In this document: positions 16,801 through 28,025 of the stretch, piece after piece
Layout: each line of letters opens with the position of its first letter
Numbering within the stretch: position 1 is the stretch's first letter
Origin: Neelides folsomi
Lineage: Eukaryota; Arthropoda; Collembola; Neelipleona; Neelidae
Length of the DNA stretch: 64,000 nt
Assembly (NCBI GenBank): GCA_034687125.1
Contig: JAQGBZ010000273.1
Location: forward strand, 1 to 64,000
Reading direction: 5' to 3'
Notes under the pieces: model-generated
What the model was told of the DNA's origin: nothing
What the model saw: only the letters and a program-made list of their open reading frames with translations
The model's database searches: none
Translations under genes and position numbers: made by a program

Positions 16801-18914
16801 TCGGTGCTTTAATTGGAAGAATTATCGGGCGAGCAGGGCACCACGTATTTGAGGATCAGATTGATAAAAATCCCCATGATTGGGAATGGATGGATCCAGG
16901 GATTTTTGCTTTACTTGGATCAGCAGCTTTCATGGTTGGCACCACACGCCTTCCGATAACGTCTGTCGTTATGCTTGTATGCAATAAACATTAAAAAATA
17001 TAATTTGGTTTCTCCAAGTCATTGTATTATCTTTTTCTTTAGATTGAAATGACCAATGACATCAATATGTCTCTTCTCATTATGTTTGTTGTGATGTTGG
17101 CAAAGTTTATAGGAGATTTAATTACTCATCCACTTTATCACTCGATTCTGGAGTTCAAATGCATACCATATTTAGAATCAGAGCTTAGAGTTTATAAAAA
17201 AGGAAAAAGGTAAACTTAAAATATTGATAATTCTATAATGAATAATTCGCCATATTATTGCTTTTTATTAACTTAAAAATTGCATTCAGGGTTAATTTAG
17301 AGCTTTATAAAGCTTCAGATGTAATGGCAAGCCCAGTGAGATTCGTCAATGTAAGGGAATCTGTTCAAGTTTTGGCAAATTTTCTACTTGATACAAATCA
17401 TGGAGGATTTCCTGTTGTTCAATCTGGCTACGGTTTCAAGCGAACTTTCCTGGGGATCATTACAAGGTGACTAATAATGGGAATCGCAATGTAATTTATT
17501 ATTATATTCTATTCAGAAAATCCAAAATTTAAATTTAACTAATAAAATTTGTTTACAATTAAAATATAATGAATTTAAACATTAATTACCTTTATTAAAA
17601 GTGATGTGATTTCAAATCTCGTTGAAATCTTCGGCGAAACAATAATTGGAGAGGTAGAGGAAGATTTTGTGTGTGAAAGAAAAAGAAAGAACTCCGAAAA
17701 AGTTTCCGCATGCGCTACTTGGGATCCACTTGGGGAAAATTCAAATTTCTCCAAGCGCCACTGAAAGTTTGATAAGACGCGGAAATTTGAAATCCGACTT
17801 GAAAAAAAAAGAATCTTATTTTCCGATTCCCAAATCCCAAGTTACAATTTCCTAGTCTATAGGATGGAACCCTGTGAGTTTGAAAAACCCGCACATAATT
17901 TCCAGAGATACGAATTTCAATTTCACTGTTACTATTAATTGTAGTATTGCATATGCAATATTTAAACCAATTCATTACCCATCAACAAAATACATAACAT
18001 AACTATTTCAATAACATTTCATTGCATTTGAATTTTATTGATGTTTTAATGAAACAATAAAATAATGAAATTGAGGCCAAAATATAAAATAAACATTAAA
18101 CTTTTTCAAAATGAATATAAATTAGATTAATAATAATTAGATTTGCACGGATTTTCTGAATAGAATATAATTGACAATTGAAATTATACGATAAAACTTC
18201 TGTATCTGATTTTAGGTTGGAAATGACAATATTATTGACAAAAACGGAATCTTTTGATGCGACAGAGCTAAGGAGAGACGACATTGACAAAATAAGAATT
18301 TCTTTCCCTGAGGTATGTACCATATATACAAATTCCACAAATTCATATTCCGATCGTGTCTTGAAATCAAGTTTGAAAGTATTATTTGGAAAAATTAAGT
18401 CACAAAATGTTTTGTTTGTTTGATTTTCAGTATAGCTCAAATAAACTAAAGGACACGATGGCTGTTAACGCCATTCTCAATTCTTATTCAAACGATGACC
18501 GTTACAAAGATGTAATTGTTAATTTGGTAATTTAACATAACGGACTCTTCAATTTAAATAAAACTTTCTTCATTCAACTTAAAAATCTATTTCCAGCTTC
18601 CATATATCAACACGTCCTCTTGCACTGTAAACCTCCAGTTCTCTCTACACCGAACTCACATGAAATTTCGAACTCTTGGTCTTCGCCATTTAGTAGTTGT
18701 TGACAATCACAATCAAGTGATGGGGATGATTACAAAAAAGGACCTCATGGGCTTCGTCGTGGACGATAAAATCAAAGGGCTCCTGAGAAGAACGATGAGA
18801 TGGGTTAAAGGCGGCGAAGAATCTACTCCAAATGCCAATAACAATCAATCTCCAAATAAACTTCAAACTTTTGATGAAGAGAGTGAAGAAATTGAAAAGA
18901 CAAAAAATATTTAA
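13879..18914 (+). CDS. Divergent CLC chloride channel/transporter with CBS domains
   Basis: Eighteen exons: 13879-13969, 14075-14178, 14259-14398, 14485-14614, 14723-14869, 14971-15038, 15180-15489, 15620-15769, 15900-16094, 16185-16371, 16544-16715, 16796-16976, 17043-17209, 17290-17466, 17602-17670, 18216-18312, 18431-18526, 18597-18914; about 932 residues. Nearest to the CLC-6/CLC-7 endosome-lysosome branch, where members exchange chloride for protons. Signatures: GSGVAE (residues 190-195; usual GSGIPE), GFEGP with the external gating Glu at 234 (usual GKEGP), LLFAMEE with the internal proton Glu at 317-318, and SGLLIPQ. Two CBS domains follow; CBS2 contains FRTLGLRHLVVVDN. Odd: loss of the proline and the basic residue in two otherwise near-invariant motifs, and seven cysteines within residues 256-286. 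The exon 15 donor (17670) is chosen by phase and is the weakest junction; intron 15 is unusually long. Confidence 0.88.
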
Positions 18915-19587
18915 TTTTTCTTTGCTTGACTTTATTCATTTCTCTTGTTAAAACCACCGATCTTGGAACTATTGTTCAATATAAATTACCTGAGTTTTCA
19001 TTAATACATCAATACATCAATATTATATTACAAAGTTTCCAATCAATTATTAATGAAATGTTTATATTACGTGATTACTATTAATATTTATATGGTACAT
19101 AAATAGTTATCTTGTTAAGTTGTTCATTAATGCTTATTATGAGATATGTTATAATGTAGTATGACTAGTATTTATGTAGTGTTGTTATTTATGTATATTT
19201 AACCTAAGATTTTTCTTTGTAGTACATCATAGTATATGGTATTGAAATCTTGCGTAATATCAAAATCAGAATTATATAAATGACATTTTGAAATAAATGT
19301 AATTCTTTAAAAACTCTTGTTCTTTCAATTTCAAAACTGCAAGGTGGCTATTTTGATATTTTAATTAGCGATGTTCAAGGAGTTATGTAAGTAAACAAAA
19401 TTGAAAGATTGATAAGAAAATAATTTTCGCTTTTAGTTTATACATTAAGTTTTAAGACATGTCCAAATTATGATGTGAAGATACACTAAACTTGTGTACA
19501 GACAGTGTACTACAGACACACTGCACTGCACAATATTGCTTATTGGCATATTGAAATTTTTTTATATTTTAACATTTAACCCGTCTA
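18915..19587. other. Intergenic region
   Basis: AT-rich 3' flank of the CLC gene and 5' flank of the PKD1-like gene, both on the plus strand. AATAAA-like words occur near 19,295. No exon for a PKD1-type ectodomain (REJ, GAIN or GPS) can be seen here. Confidence 0.6.
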
Positions 19588-22500
19588 ATGAATCAACCCC
19601 CGCTGCCCTCATCCAAATCTCAGAATATATCAAATATTTTATATGATCCTGATTCCAAACCATTGAAGATATTTGAGTACACCTCCGTCCAAAATGAGCT
19701 CATCATTTTTTCCTTGGTCATTGGAGGACTCATTTTATTCACTTACTTCATATCAGCTATAGCGTATTTGTTGAAACAGAGAAAGAGGATAAGGGTACGT
19801 GATTTATTTACAGATACTTTATTTAGTAATGTATTGTAAATGGCATTTGATATTTCCTTGAGTGCCGCAGCTTTAAGTGTTTGATATTTGAGTGTGTTAA
19901 ACTAACTTTCTCTAATGTTCATTTCTTTGCAAGGATGACAAATTGATGAGCGAGCATTCGGACATAGGAGATTCTAAATATTTAATCATCATTTTTACTG
20001 CTGGTCCCAAACGAGGAGCAAAACCAACTACCGCTAAAGTCACCATTCATTTATTTGGATCAGAATCTCCAGGAAAAGTATTCAGACATTTTTCAGGGAT
20101 TTTTCTTTCAAAATTAGTATATCTTTGGTATACTTACGAATGAAACTAAAGGATATTTATTTTCAGATCCACGAACTTAAGCCTAAAGGAGGTTTCTTGC
20201 CTTACACCCGTGAGAAATTTGTTGTAAATGAAGATGTTTCTCTTGGAGTGGTGAGAGATCTTCTCATTCAGACGGACAATAGCGGAGACTCTCCTAAATG
20301 GTTTTGTCACTCGATCGTAGTTAGGAGCCTTGAGACCAACGATGCTTGGTATTTTTTCGCTGATGCTGTTATTGAATTTCCTCCCAGAATGCTCACTGCA
20401 CGAACGACGAATGATCTAATTAAGAATTATTTCATTGCCAAACGTTGTTTTAGGTATTCTATTAAATTAATGTTTCATAAGCAATTTAAAATGAGTTATC
20501 AATGCCATTATTGGTTCAATGACCAATTAATTGTTAATAGACGAGAATGGAGGCAAGGGCAGCATATCTATTACGGCTTATTAAACTGGTTAAAATGATT
20601 TATCAATTCTTCACTTATTTCTTGTTTATAAAATATTTTATTGGGTGCTTACTTCTGTTTATAATTAACACTTTTGTAAATTGTATTTTTTGTAAATGTT
20701 TAAAATTATGTTCATTGCAGGTCACCTCGCTCAGTTTACACGATATGGCAAAGAACGGTCACAGCTCTTGTTGCAAATTTATATTTAGTTGCAATGACTC
20801 TTCTTATTATAAGTATGTAAAGATGTAAACACAAAGTTTTAAACTCGGTATGGAAAATCTAATTGCTATCAACATGTAGATTTTGTCTTTGAACCTTGGA
20901 ATTACAAGAAAACGAAGCAATCAATACACAAAACTCAAGTATCATTCACAATTTCAAATATTATTCAACTTTGTTATTTAACAAATTATAATAATACATA
21001 GAACATGTAATACTTAATACTTATTAATTTTAGTGTCTGGTTGATATCAGTGAAAATATATTATGGTCATCACTCGTTCTCCCTTCGCCATTCATAGCGG
21101 CACTATTTACATTGGTTATATGCACCTTTCTTGTTCGTCTTTTCCGGTATGTATTCATTAATTCAAACACAATTTGGTAGGTTCATTGCATACAAAGTAA
21201 TATGCGATATACTTACATACATTATAGATATGGACAATAATCAATTTCATAAAGAATCCTTTTCGTTTAGAGATCCTGAAAATTATGAACAAAGATTTGA
21301 TGAAATGGATTTTGTAATTGACACTGCATTGAAATCAACTGCTGACAAGAAACATGAGTTTCGCCTCAGTCTTCTCATAGGTAATTTACTTAATTCATTC
21401 CAAAGTCTATAAGCTCATAATTTAATAAGCAATAAATTATTTATATCAATTTCACCAAGATCATTATAGATTTTGGGGAAAGCGTTTGCCAAGTGTTGAA
21501 GATGCCAAACAAAAAAGACTCTTCGTTGACGAAAAAAGCAGATATCATTTCTATTCTCAAGTTGAAGAAAAAAGTCAAATTTACGAGGAGGATGACGACG
21601 ACGAGGACGATATTAATGATGATGATAATAATTCATTAGAAACCATTACTTCGGTCACTCTCGCTCCAAAAGTTGTTCATGATGAAGTAGAAGATGAAGA
21701 AGCTCAAATTATTAAATCGAAAATATCAAAGTCTGGAAGAGGTAAATTTTCTTTAAAAATCATGATAAACTTCATGTTATATTTATGCATGAGCTAAAAT
21801 TCTTAAAATTCTTACCATTATCATTATACAATGCCCAGGCATCAAAGAGAATGTTTTCACTTCTCACCATCAATCACGAAGAGAGTCAACAGTTCAACAT
21901 ACGCTCAATTGGCAACAATTTTTCCATGGTCCAATTCACAAAACCGAAAGCCAATCGTTCACAGAGCATCATGCTTCAAATAATAGAGCACTGGTCGAAA
22001 ACATTTCAATTAGACGTCTTTCTCGTCAAAGAAGTCGAAAAATATCAGATTTGATCAGATTAAGGCCACCTGAAGAATTGAGAGCCGAGATGCGGCAACT
22101 TTTTAATCTTGTGAATGTCGACGCTTCTGGGAATGCAATTAAAATATCGAGCAACTTTAGTGATGGAGCTCGAGGATCCATCGACTATGAAGAAATGCAA
22201 AAAATGAACCTGACTATAGGAATGATAGATTTAACCCCAACGCCAAGAAATTTTCACGAGCAACCCAAACTAGCATGGTGAGATCATTTAATTATTATTA
22301 TGTTATTGATTTTTTGATCAAATTAATGGAAGTGTTTAATGATATTTTTAATTCTTAAGGGTCTTTGTGGGAGTTTCGCTGTTCATCTGTTCGATTTTGA
22401 TACTTTTCGTCTTTCTATTTCCCAATTTCACGGAGTGTAATAACAAAGAAACAACGTTGATATTTTTGTCTTCTTACCTCGCTGCTCATTTTTTTGGAAT

Positions 22501-22844
22501 ATTATTTGAAATGGTGAAGATCGGAATATTTACAGTATGGCATATGAAGACAGACAAGGTTTGATTATCCCTATCACATATAAACTAACTTTAAATGTGT
22601 TATGCAACATATAAAGGAATTATGAATGTAACATGTAACGTTGAATTTTTTGTTAATTTTTCAGCATTACTACAATAGCATTGATTATGTTAACAATGTC
22701 AATTCTCTTAATCAACTAAAAAACGCTGCCAGTATTGTTCAAAACATCGACAACGAAGAATATGATTTTGATCCCGAAGAATTGAAAGAAGATAAAAGCG
22801 ACAAAAGTTTACCCCTAGACAAGATTCATCCAATAATGCTGTAA
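19588..22844 (+). CDS. Truncated PKD1-family membrane protein with PLAT domain
   Basis: Exons: 19588-19794, 19934-20077, 20167-20453, 20721-20812, 20880-20938, 21034-21146, 21181-21380, 21460-21741, 21839-22277, 22360-22558, 22665-22844; about 733 residues. Order: short N-terminus, first span (LIIFSLVIGGLILFTYFISA), then a PLAT domain (IIIFTAGPKRGAKPTTAKV ... DNSGDSPKWFCHSIVVR ... DAWYFFAD), span 2 (TALVANLYLVAMTLLII), span 3 (IAALFTLVICTFLVRLF), an acidic and basic cytosolic loop of about 240 residues, and spans near FVGVSLFICSILILFVFLF and FFGILFEMVKIGIFTVW, then an acidic tail. This is the layout of polycystin-1 from its first to about fifth span. Missing are the giant ectodomain and the whole six-span polycystin channel module. 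An in-frame stop lies just upstream of the ATG. The intron at 21147-21180 is only 34 bases, the least certain junction. It may act as a modulatory or PLAT-anchoring subunit; function is inference. Confidence 0.78.
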
Positions 22845-23291
22845 AACATCAATCAAAACATGTCGGGTTCGTTGAAGATGACGGAGAATGAATAATCACG
22901 TTTTCATCATAAGATTCATCATAACCAAACAAACCATTTAATAAATATTCTACAAGATTAATATTAATTAACTACCTCAATATTATTTATACTTGCTATA
23001 ATATTTTAATTTAATTTACTGCTTACAAATTTACAACACACGCGAACAATTTAACGTTACATTGTACTCTGTAAATGCTAGATGTAGGCTAAATAACGCT
23101 ACGAATAAAAGGAGTCTTAAATATTCTGACAGATTTATTTAATAATTTCCGACTCCGACTTTTCCGAGTCCCGAAATGTTTATTTCTCTTCAATTTCACA
23201 ATTAAGTTAATTATTATTTAAATATCACACTAAACGCTTAGATTGATATGAAATCTTAAATTCTGCAAATTCCACATCAAAAGGAATCAAG
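22845..23291. other. Intergenic region
   Basis: AT-rich 3' flank of the PKD1-like gene and 5' flank of COG1, same strand. No coding or structured element seen. Confidence 0.55.
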
Positions 23292-26200
23292 ATGTTGTCT
23301 CCTAAACAGAATTCTTATTCCGCCTTAAATGTGCGAGAATATTTTGAGACCCATTCGATAGAAGAAACGAAAGAATTGCAGAGAAAAATGAACTTTGAGA
23401 TCGAAAGAAAAAGGGAAGAATTGAGAATGCTCGTTGGGTAAAGGAATTTATTATTGCTCACATAATTATTTCATATTACAATCAATGAATTGCAACTCAA
23501 AGTGATATATTATTATAGTGAGCGCTACCGAGACCTCATTGATGCAGCTGATACCATCGGGATCATGAAAGAAAGTTCAACATCGGTATTTAATAAATTG
23601 TCATCACTTCGTCAGAAGCTTAATTCAATGCCTCAAAGATTAAATTATTCTTCATATATCCATAAAAGGTTTGAATTTAAAACATTATAAGAATTTATTT
23701 GAATAGGTTGAATGTCTGTTTGGGTGTTAAGTTAATTCCTATTCCGTTTTACATCTAATATTTATTTGTTTAACTTTATCATAATTCGTCGTGATATTCC
23801 TCTACAATAGAACATTTTCACAAGAAGACCTTACGTCTGCCGGAGAATTAAAGTTGTGCTTGGAAATTCCAAGACTTGTTGAATTGCTCCTGGAAAAATC
23901 AGAAGTAATTCCTGCAATGCATTTGGTGCTATTTTTCGTCAAGAAACTTGATCCTGTAAATAAACCATACAAGAATAGTTATGTCCAATTATCAGGAAAT
24001 TTGGAATCTGGGAACAAAATCAAAGAAATGGTTATTACATACTGTAAAGATGCCTTCCAGAATTTTTCTATCGCACCGAAAGTAATTGAAATATAATATT
24101 GATACATCAATTATTTTATATTTTTATAACAGATTTGACATGTGTTTATATTTTTATAGAAATTTTCGGATTGTCTTGTGGTGTACCAAATTTTAATGAA
24201 TACAACTAGTGAAAACGCGCTCAGAGAAATTCTGCAAAAGAAAATTAATTTATGCCAGATGAATTTATATAATAAAGACGGTGACTTTTCAACCAATGTT
24301 TCATCAACAATTATTCTCTTGAATTCCCTCTTTATTGGTAATTAATATTATAATATTAATTATTAACATCATATTTTAAATAATTTTATCTGACCCTGAA
24401 ACTTATAATATTTAACATAAATATTTTTAGATCCTCAAGATTACAATTTGTCTGCTAAAGAAGCCAAGAAACCTCAACGGATGTTTGAGAATTTTTCCTT
24501 TTCTTTTACACCAAAAAGTGCTGCTGAGTTCTCAAATGAAGTTATTAATGTGGAGGGTCCACTGAGGATTTCAAAGCTTACCGAAATTGTTTTTTCAAAT
24601 TATGTTGAACCATTAAAAGAAATTTTAATGGGAGCATACAATCACAAATTGTTTTTCAATTCCGAAACTTCGTTAAATGACATGGGGAAGTTTAGGATTT
24701 CATGTGATTTCATTCACAAGGGGAATTGTGATGGCTTTATGAAGCTTGTACTTGGAGCATCTGGAAAGACATTTTGGTCCGAAGTTTATCAACCTGTCTT
24801 CTCAATGAAATGTGACGAGATTGTTGCGTCGAATCTTAAAAAATCATTCGAATACATTCAAAAAGACGCATTTCCGAGATTCCAAAGGTATTTTTTTTAA
24901 TTTAAAAAAATATTTTCTAACGCTGTTTTTTACGAGAACGATCTAATTTCGTGAATTATCTAATGTATTTTACAGCTTGGAAACGAAATTTGACATTGTA
25001 TCATATACATGGAAGAACCCGGGTGGAAATTATTTCGAAACCCAGCATGAAGTTAAGGATGAAATGAGAATTATGGGATTATCCCCACATCTAATTGAAT
25101 TTCTATTTGAAATTGATAAAAAGTTTGAAATCTTATGGATGGACTTCCAATCTTTAAATGATCCATTAACCAAAGTTTCAATGTCGGCTCAAATTCTGAT
25201 GCAATTTAAAAGTGTTTTTAATGAAGATCTTGTCAAAGATTCTGGCTTGGCTGTCGCAAGATTTGCATTCGCTCTTGCTTCTGGCGAACTTCTACCAAAT
25301 CTCTGGAAACTAGAAAAAAATGTAAGTTGTTTTAATTCTATACTTTTTAAAATAGTGTGAAGAGGAAGGGTGAAGAATTTATATATCAAAGAATTCTCTT
25401 TATAAACTATTTGTTTGAATTAAATTTTTAGGATGCATCAAGCTTGAAGGAATATTTTGACAGTTTATCCGAAAAAAGTTGGCTTGTCTGGAGAAATTCT
25501 GTATTAGAAAAACTTAATAAAGACTTGTGCGAATTTATCCTTAGCCCAGAAGTTATTTCGAAGATTATTCCAGTAAGTTTTACTTTTAATTAATAACAAA
25601 AGATAGAATGTGTATATCTCTAAATGATGTATAACAAAATAACAACCCTTATTAAACGTTAACAACTCTCAACATTAGGTCGCCGAAGATTACATTCCAG
25701 TAGGTGAAAATGAAGAAACTCTAAAAGCCTCCGTCCGTGTTCCGGTTCAAATTTGTCATTTACTTTACAAAATTTTCTTCTCTCTATGCCTTGAACTTAT
25801 TAAGGCTGGTCAAACCATCCCAAAAGCAGAGCGAGAGAATTTCCGGATCCAAGTTGGCCAAAGCGTTGTACAACAGTATGAAAGAGTTTGTCTCTCAGAA
25901 GACAAACTTAAAGAAGACATCATGCCCCAAATGGCTATGCAATTCATATTCGATTTAAAATTTCTTCACTGGATTCATCCTAAGATTGAAGTTGAACCTC
26001 TTGTGAAAAAACTTCAGGAAATCATTGATCCATTCGACCTCGATATTGTCAATCCACGTTTACAATTGAATATAAAAAGATTTCTTTTTGAAAACCACGT
26101 AAGCAATTTAAGATTACATTATCATAGATTATAACTTATAACTTACCTACTTATTTAATCTATTAAATATTTTTATTGGACAACGTTTAACAACATTTTT

Positions 26201-26346
26201 GCATTTTGTTACAGCTTACACTTGGCCTATTGTTTTCTGAAGAAAATCAAAGTTTCATTGCTCAAAACTTTAAGACGAAGCAGAATCAGTCATTTCCCAT
26301 ATCAAATGCACCTCTTGCTTCACCTTTACCGTTGCTGCCGGTTTAG
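23292..26346 (+). CDS. COG1: Conserved oligomeric Golgi complex subunit 1
   Basis: Nine exons: 23292-23437, 23519-23668, 23811-24081, 24160-24337, 24431-24887, 24976-25321, 25432-25572, 25679-26098, 26215-26346; 746 residues (human about 980). The N-terminus carries the diagnostic COG1 stretch: EYFETHSIEETKELQRKM, then REELRMLVGERYRDLIDAADTIG, a Vps51-like coiled coil. The C-terminus ends LASPLPLLPV, as in other COG1 proteins. COG1 sits in lobe A of the COG tether, which captures retrograde vesicles at the Golgi; it links to lobe B through COG8. The protein is shorter than the vertebrate one through the middle, but all exon phases close and I see no break. The stop lies only 84 bases from the stop of UFC1 on the other strand. 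Confidence 0.93.
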
Positions 26347-26381
26347 TGCTATGATAAATAAGTATTTTGAACGTGGGATAT

Positions 26382-26399
26382 AATAAAGGGTTATTTATT
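26382..26399. terminator. Facing polyadenylation signals of COG1 and UFC1
   Basis: AATAAA at 26382-26387 on the plus strand and TTTATT (AATAAA on the minus strand) at 26394-26399 lie within the 84 bases separating the two stop codons. Cleavage normally occurs 10-30 bases further on, so the two transcripts would overlap at their 3' ends. Confidence 0.6.
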
Positions 26400-26430
26400 G
26401 ACAGTTAAAAAATGTTGATTCATTTTGGAT

Positions 26431-27381
26431 TCATTCTGTTTTTTCTTGATATTTGATGACACCCTTTTCAATCATTTCAGGAATTTCCACAGCAAGCCAT
26501 GGCCCCAACTATTACACAAATAATTATTGATTTCATCTGTATAGCGGAGTTAGTTTGGATAATACTATTTATCAATTTTAAAAATTTTATTTTTGTGATC
26601 TTACTCCGAGTGCCAATGCATGAGCGATTCCGAATTGAGGGACATTTCTGGCCCAAAGTGGCTTAAAGTGATCTGTTAAGCATATCTTTCCACCTAAACA
26701 GAATATCATAAATGGGTATGTTTGTTGTAGTATTTGAAGAGTTTATTCATCACGGAGTTTGTAATTTATTAGATCGTTTTAAAGAGTTATTGTCTCTAAT
26801 AGAATACCTCTGAACATTTTGGCCGTTTTTCCATCAAGTTCAGGTAAAGCAATTTCAGGTGCAGTAACTGGATACGTTACAGGAATCTAATATTTATAAA
26901 CAGTAATTAAATATAAAATAACTTGTAGATTCTCTTTATGCAATTTTCATTTTAGGCAAAATCTTATTAACCAACTCTTTAATTTGAATCACTTACGTCA
27001 AATTCAATATCGAATTCATATTTCAGCATGTCTTGAACATGCCAGCACTTTCCAAACCATCTGGTTCCATTGTTACTTTGGTCCAATCTAAACCAGTCAT
27101 TGTCGGCAGCTTTATTGTTTTCAGTGTACTGTGTAAATAAACAATGACATTCCATTCTGAACCCCAGTTTTAAATTTTTGAATAATTATTCATTTAAGTA
27201 ATTTATTAATGGTTGGTTAAACATTCTTTGTTAAATCAATTTTTAATTATTTCAAATTAACCTTAATGAGAGATCGCAATTCTTCTTTTAACCTTTCTGT
27301 CCATTGTGGGTCCCTTGGCCCAGCTTTCGTTTTGAGAAAGGGGATTCCACTTAAAGTCTTCCTTGTAGCTTCATCTACCAT
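26431..27381 (-). CDS. UFC1: UFM1-conjugating enzyme E2 (UFC1)
   Basis: Five exons on the minus strand: 27262-27381, 26997-27128, 26808-26886, 26605-26693, 26431-26508; 165 residues against 167 in human. Near-diagnostic stretches: [78 protein letters not shown] and [15 protein letters not shown]. The catalytic cysteine (ICLTDHF) is residue 115. UFC1 takes UFM1 from the E1 UBA5 and passes it to the UFL1 ligase, modifying ribosomal protein uL24 and others at the ER. No oddities; the frame is intact through all junctions. Confidence 0.96.
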
Positions 27382-28025
27382 TATAGCGGAAACTTAATAC
27401 TAACCACGATATAATAAAGAGTCAATCAATATAATAAATACTTCAACTTGACGCAATTGAATTAATGGCTCTTTATAATTTAAAGTTATTTTGTACAATA
27501 ATATAACAGATGTTCTCGTGAGTGAGTAGTTGATAGTTGAGGCAAGATGATATGGCAGACCCACTTTCAGTTTAGTCTCACACGATCTTCTATCTATCAT
27601 AATATACCTGTTGGAAGGCAATAATCGCTTGATCATTGAATGGAATTAATGCACTGGTTCATTCTTAAGAATCTAGATATTCTTCAACAAGGGATATAAG
27701 AATAGATGTTTAAATGTAATAATATGTCAATTGCCCAATTAGCCTTTCTGAATTGTGCGCTGTTTATTATTTTTCATTTATCCATATTAAACCTTATGAA
27801 AGTTGAAAATAAATTTTAAGTAGTTATTAAAGAGTAACTATTTAGTTAAGTTCATTTATGAGAAATATGATTTTATTCAACGAATTTTTAAATAGATGTA
27901 ATTGTAATATTGTATATCATAGTTAGTTTTAATGTAATATGAAGTAAACATAAAAGGAGAATTGTTTATAATTTTGTTGTGAAATATATTAGGTATATGT
28001 GAAAGGGAAATACAATTACTCAAGA
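27382..28025. other. Intergenic region
   Basis: AT-rich sequence between UFC1 and the 3' end of POLD3, both on the minus strand. An open frame at 27400-27636 (-) has no supporting motif. Confidence 0.55.

Noticed and set aside
17680-17960. Extra CLC exon or inserted element in the long intron 15
   Set aside because: The segment is less AT-rich and has open frames, but no frame joins in phase to both neighbours, and no terminal repeats were found.
18096-18440. Minus-strand frame over the CLC intron and exon 16
   Set aside because: It runs across coding exons of the CLC gene on the other strand and shows no own motif.
23292-27381. COG1, UFC1 and Rab33 as a functional ER/Golgi gene cluster
   Set aside because: Rab33 is over 30 kb away with unrelated genes between; the grouping is most likely chance.
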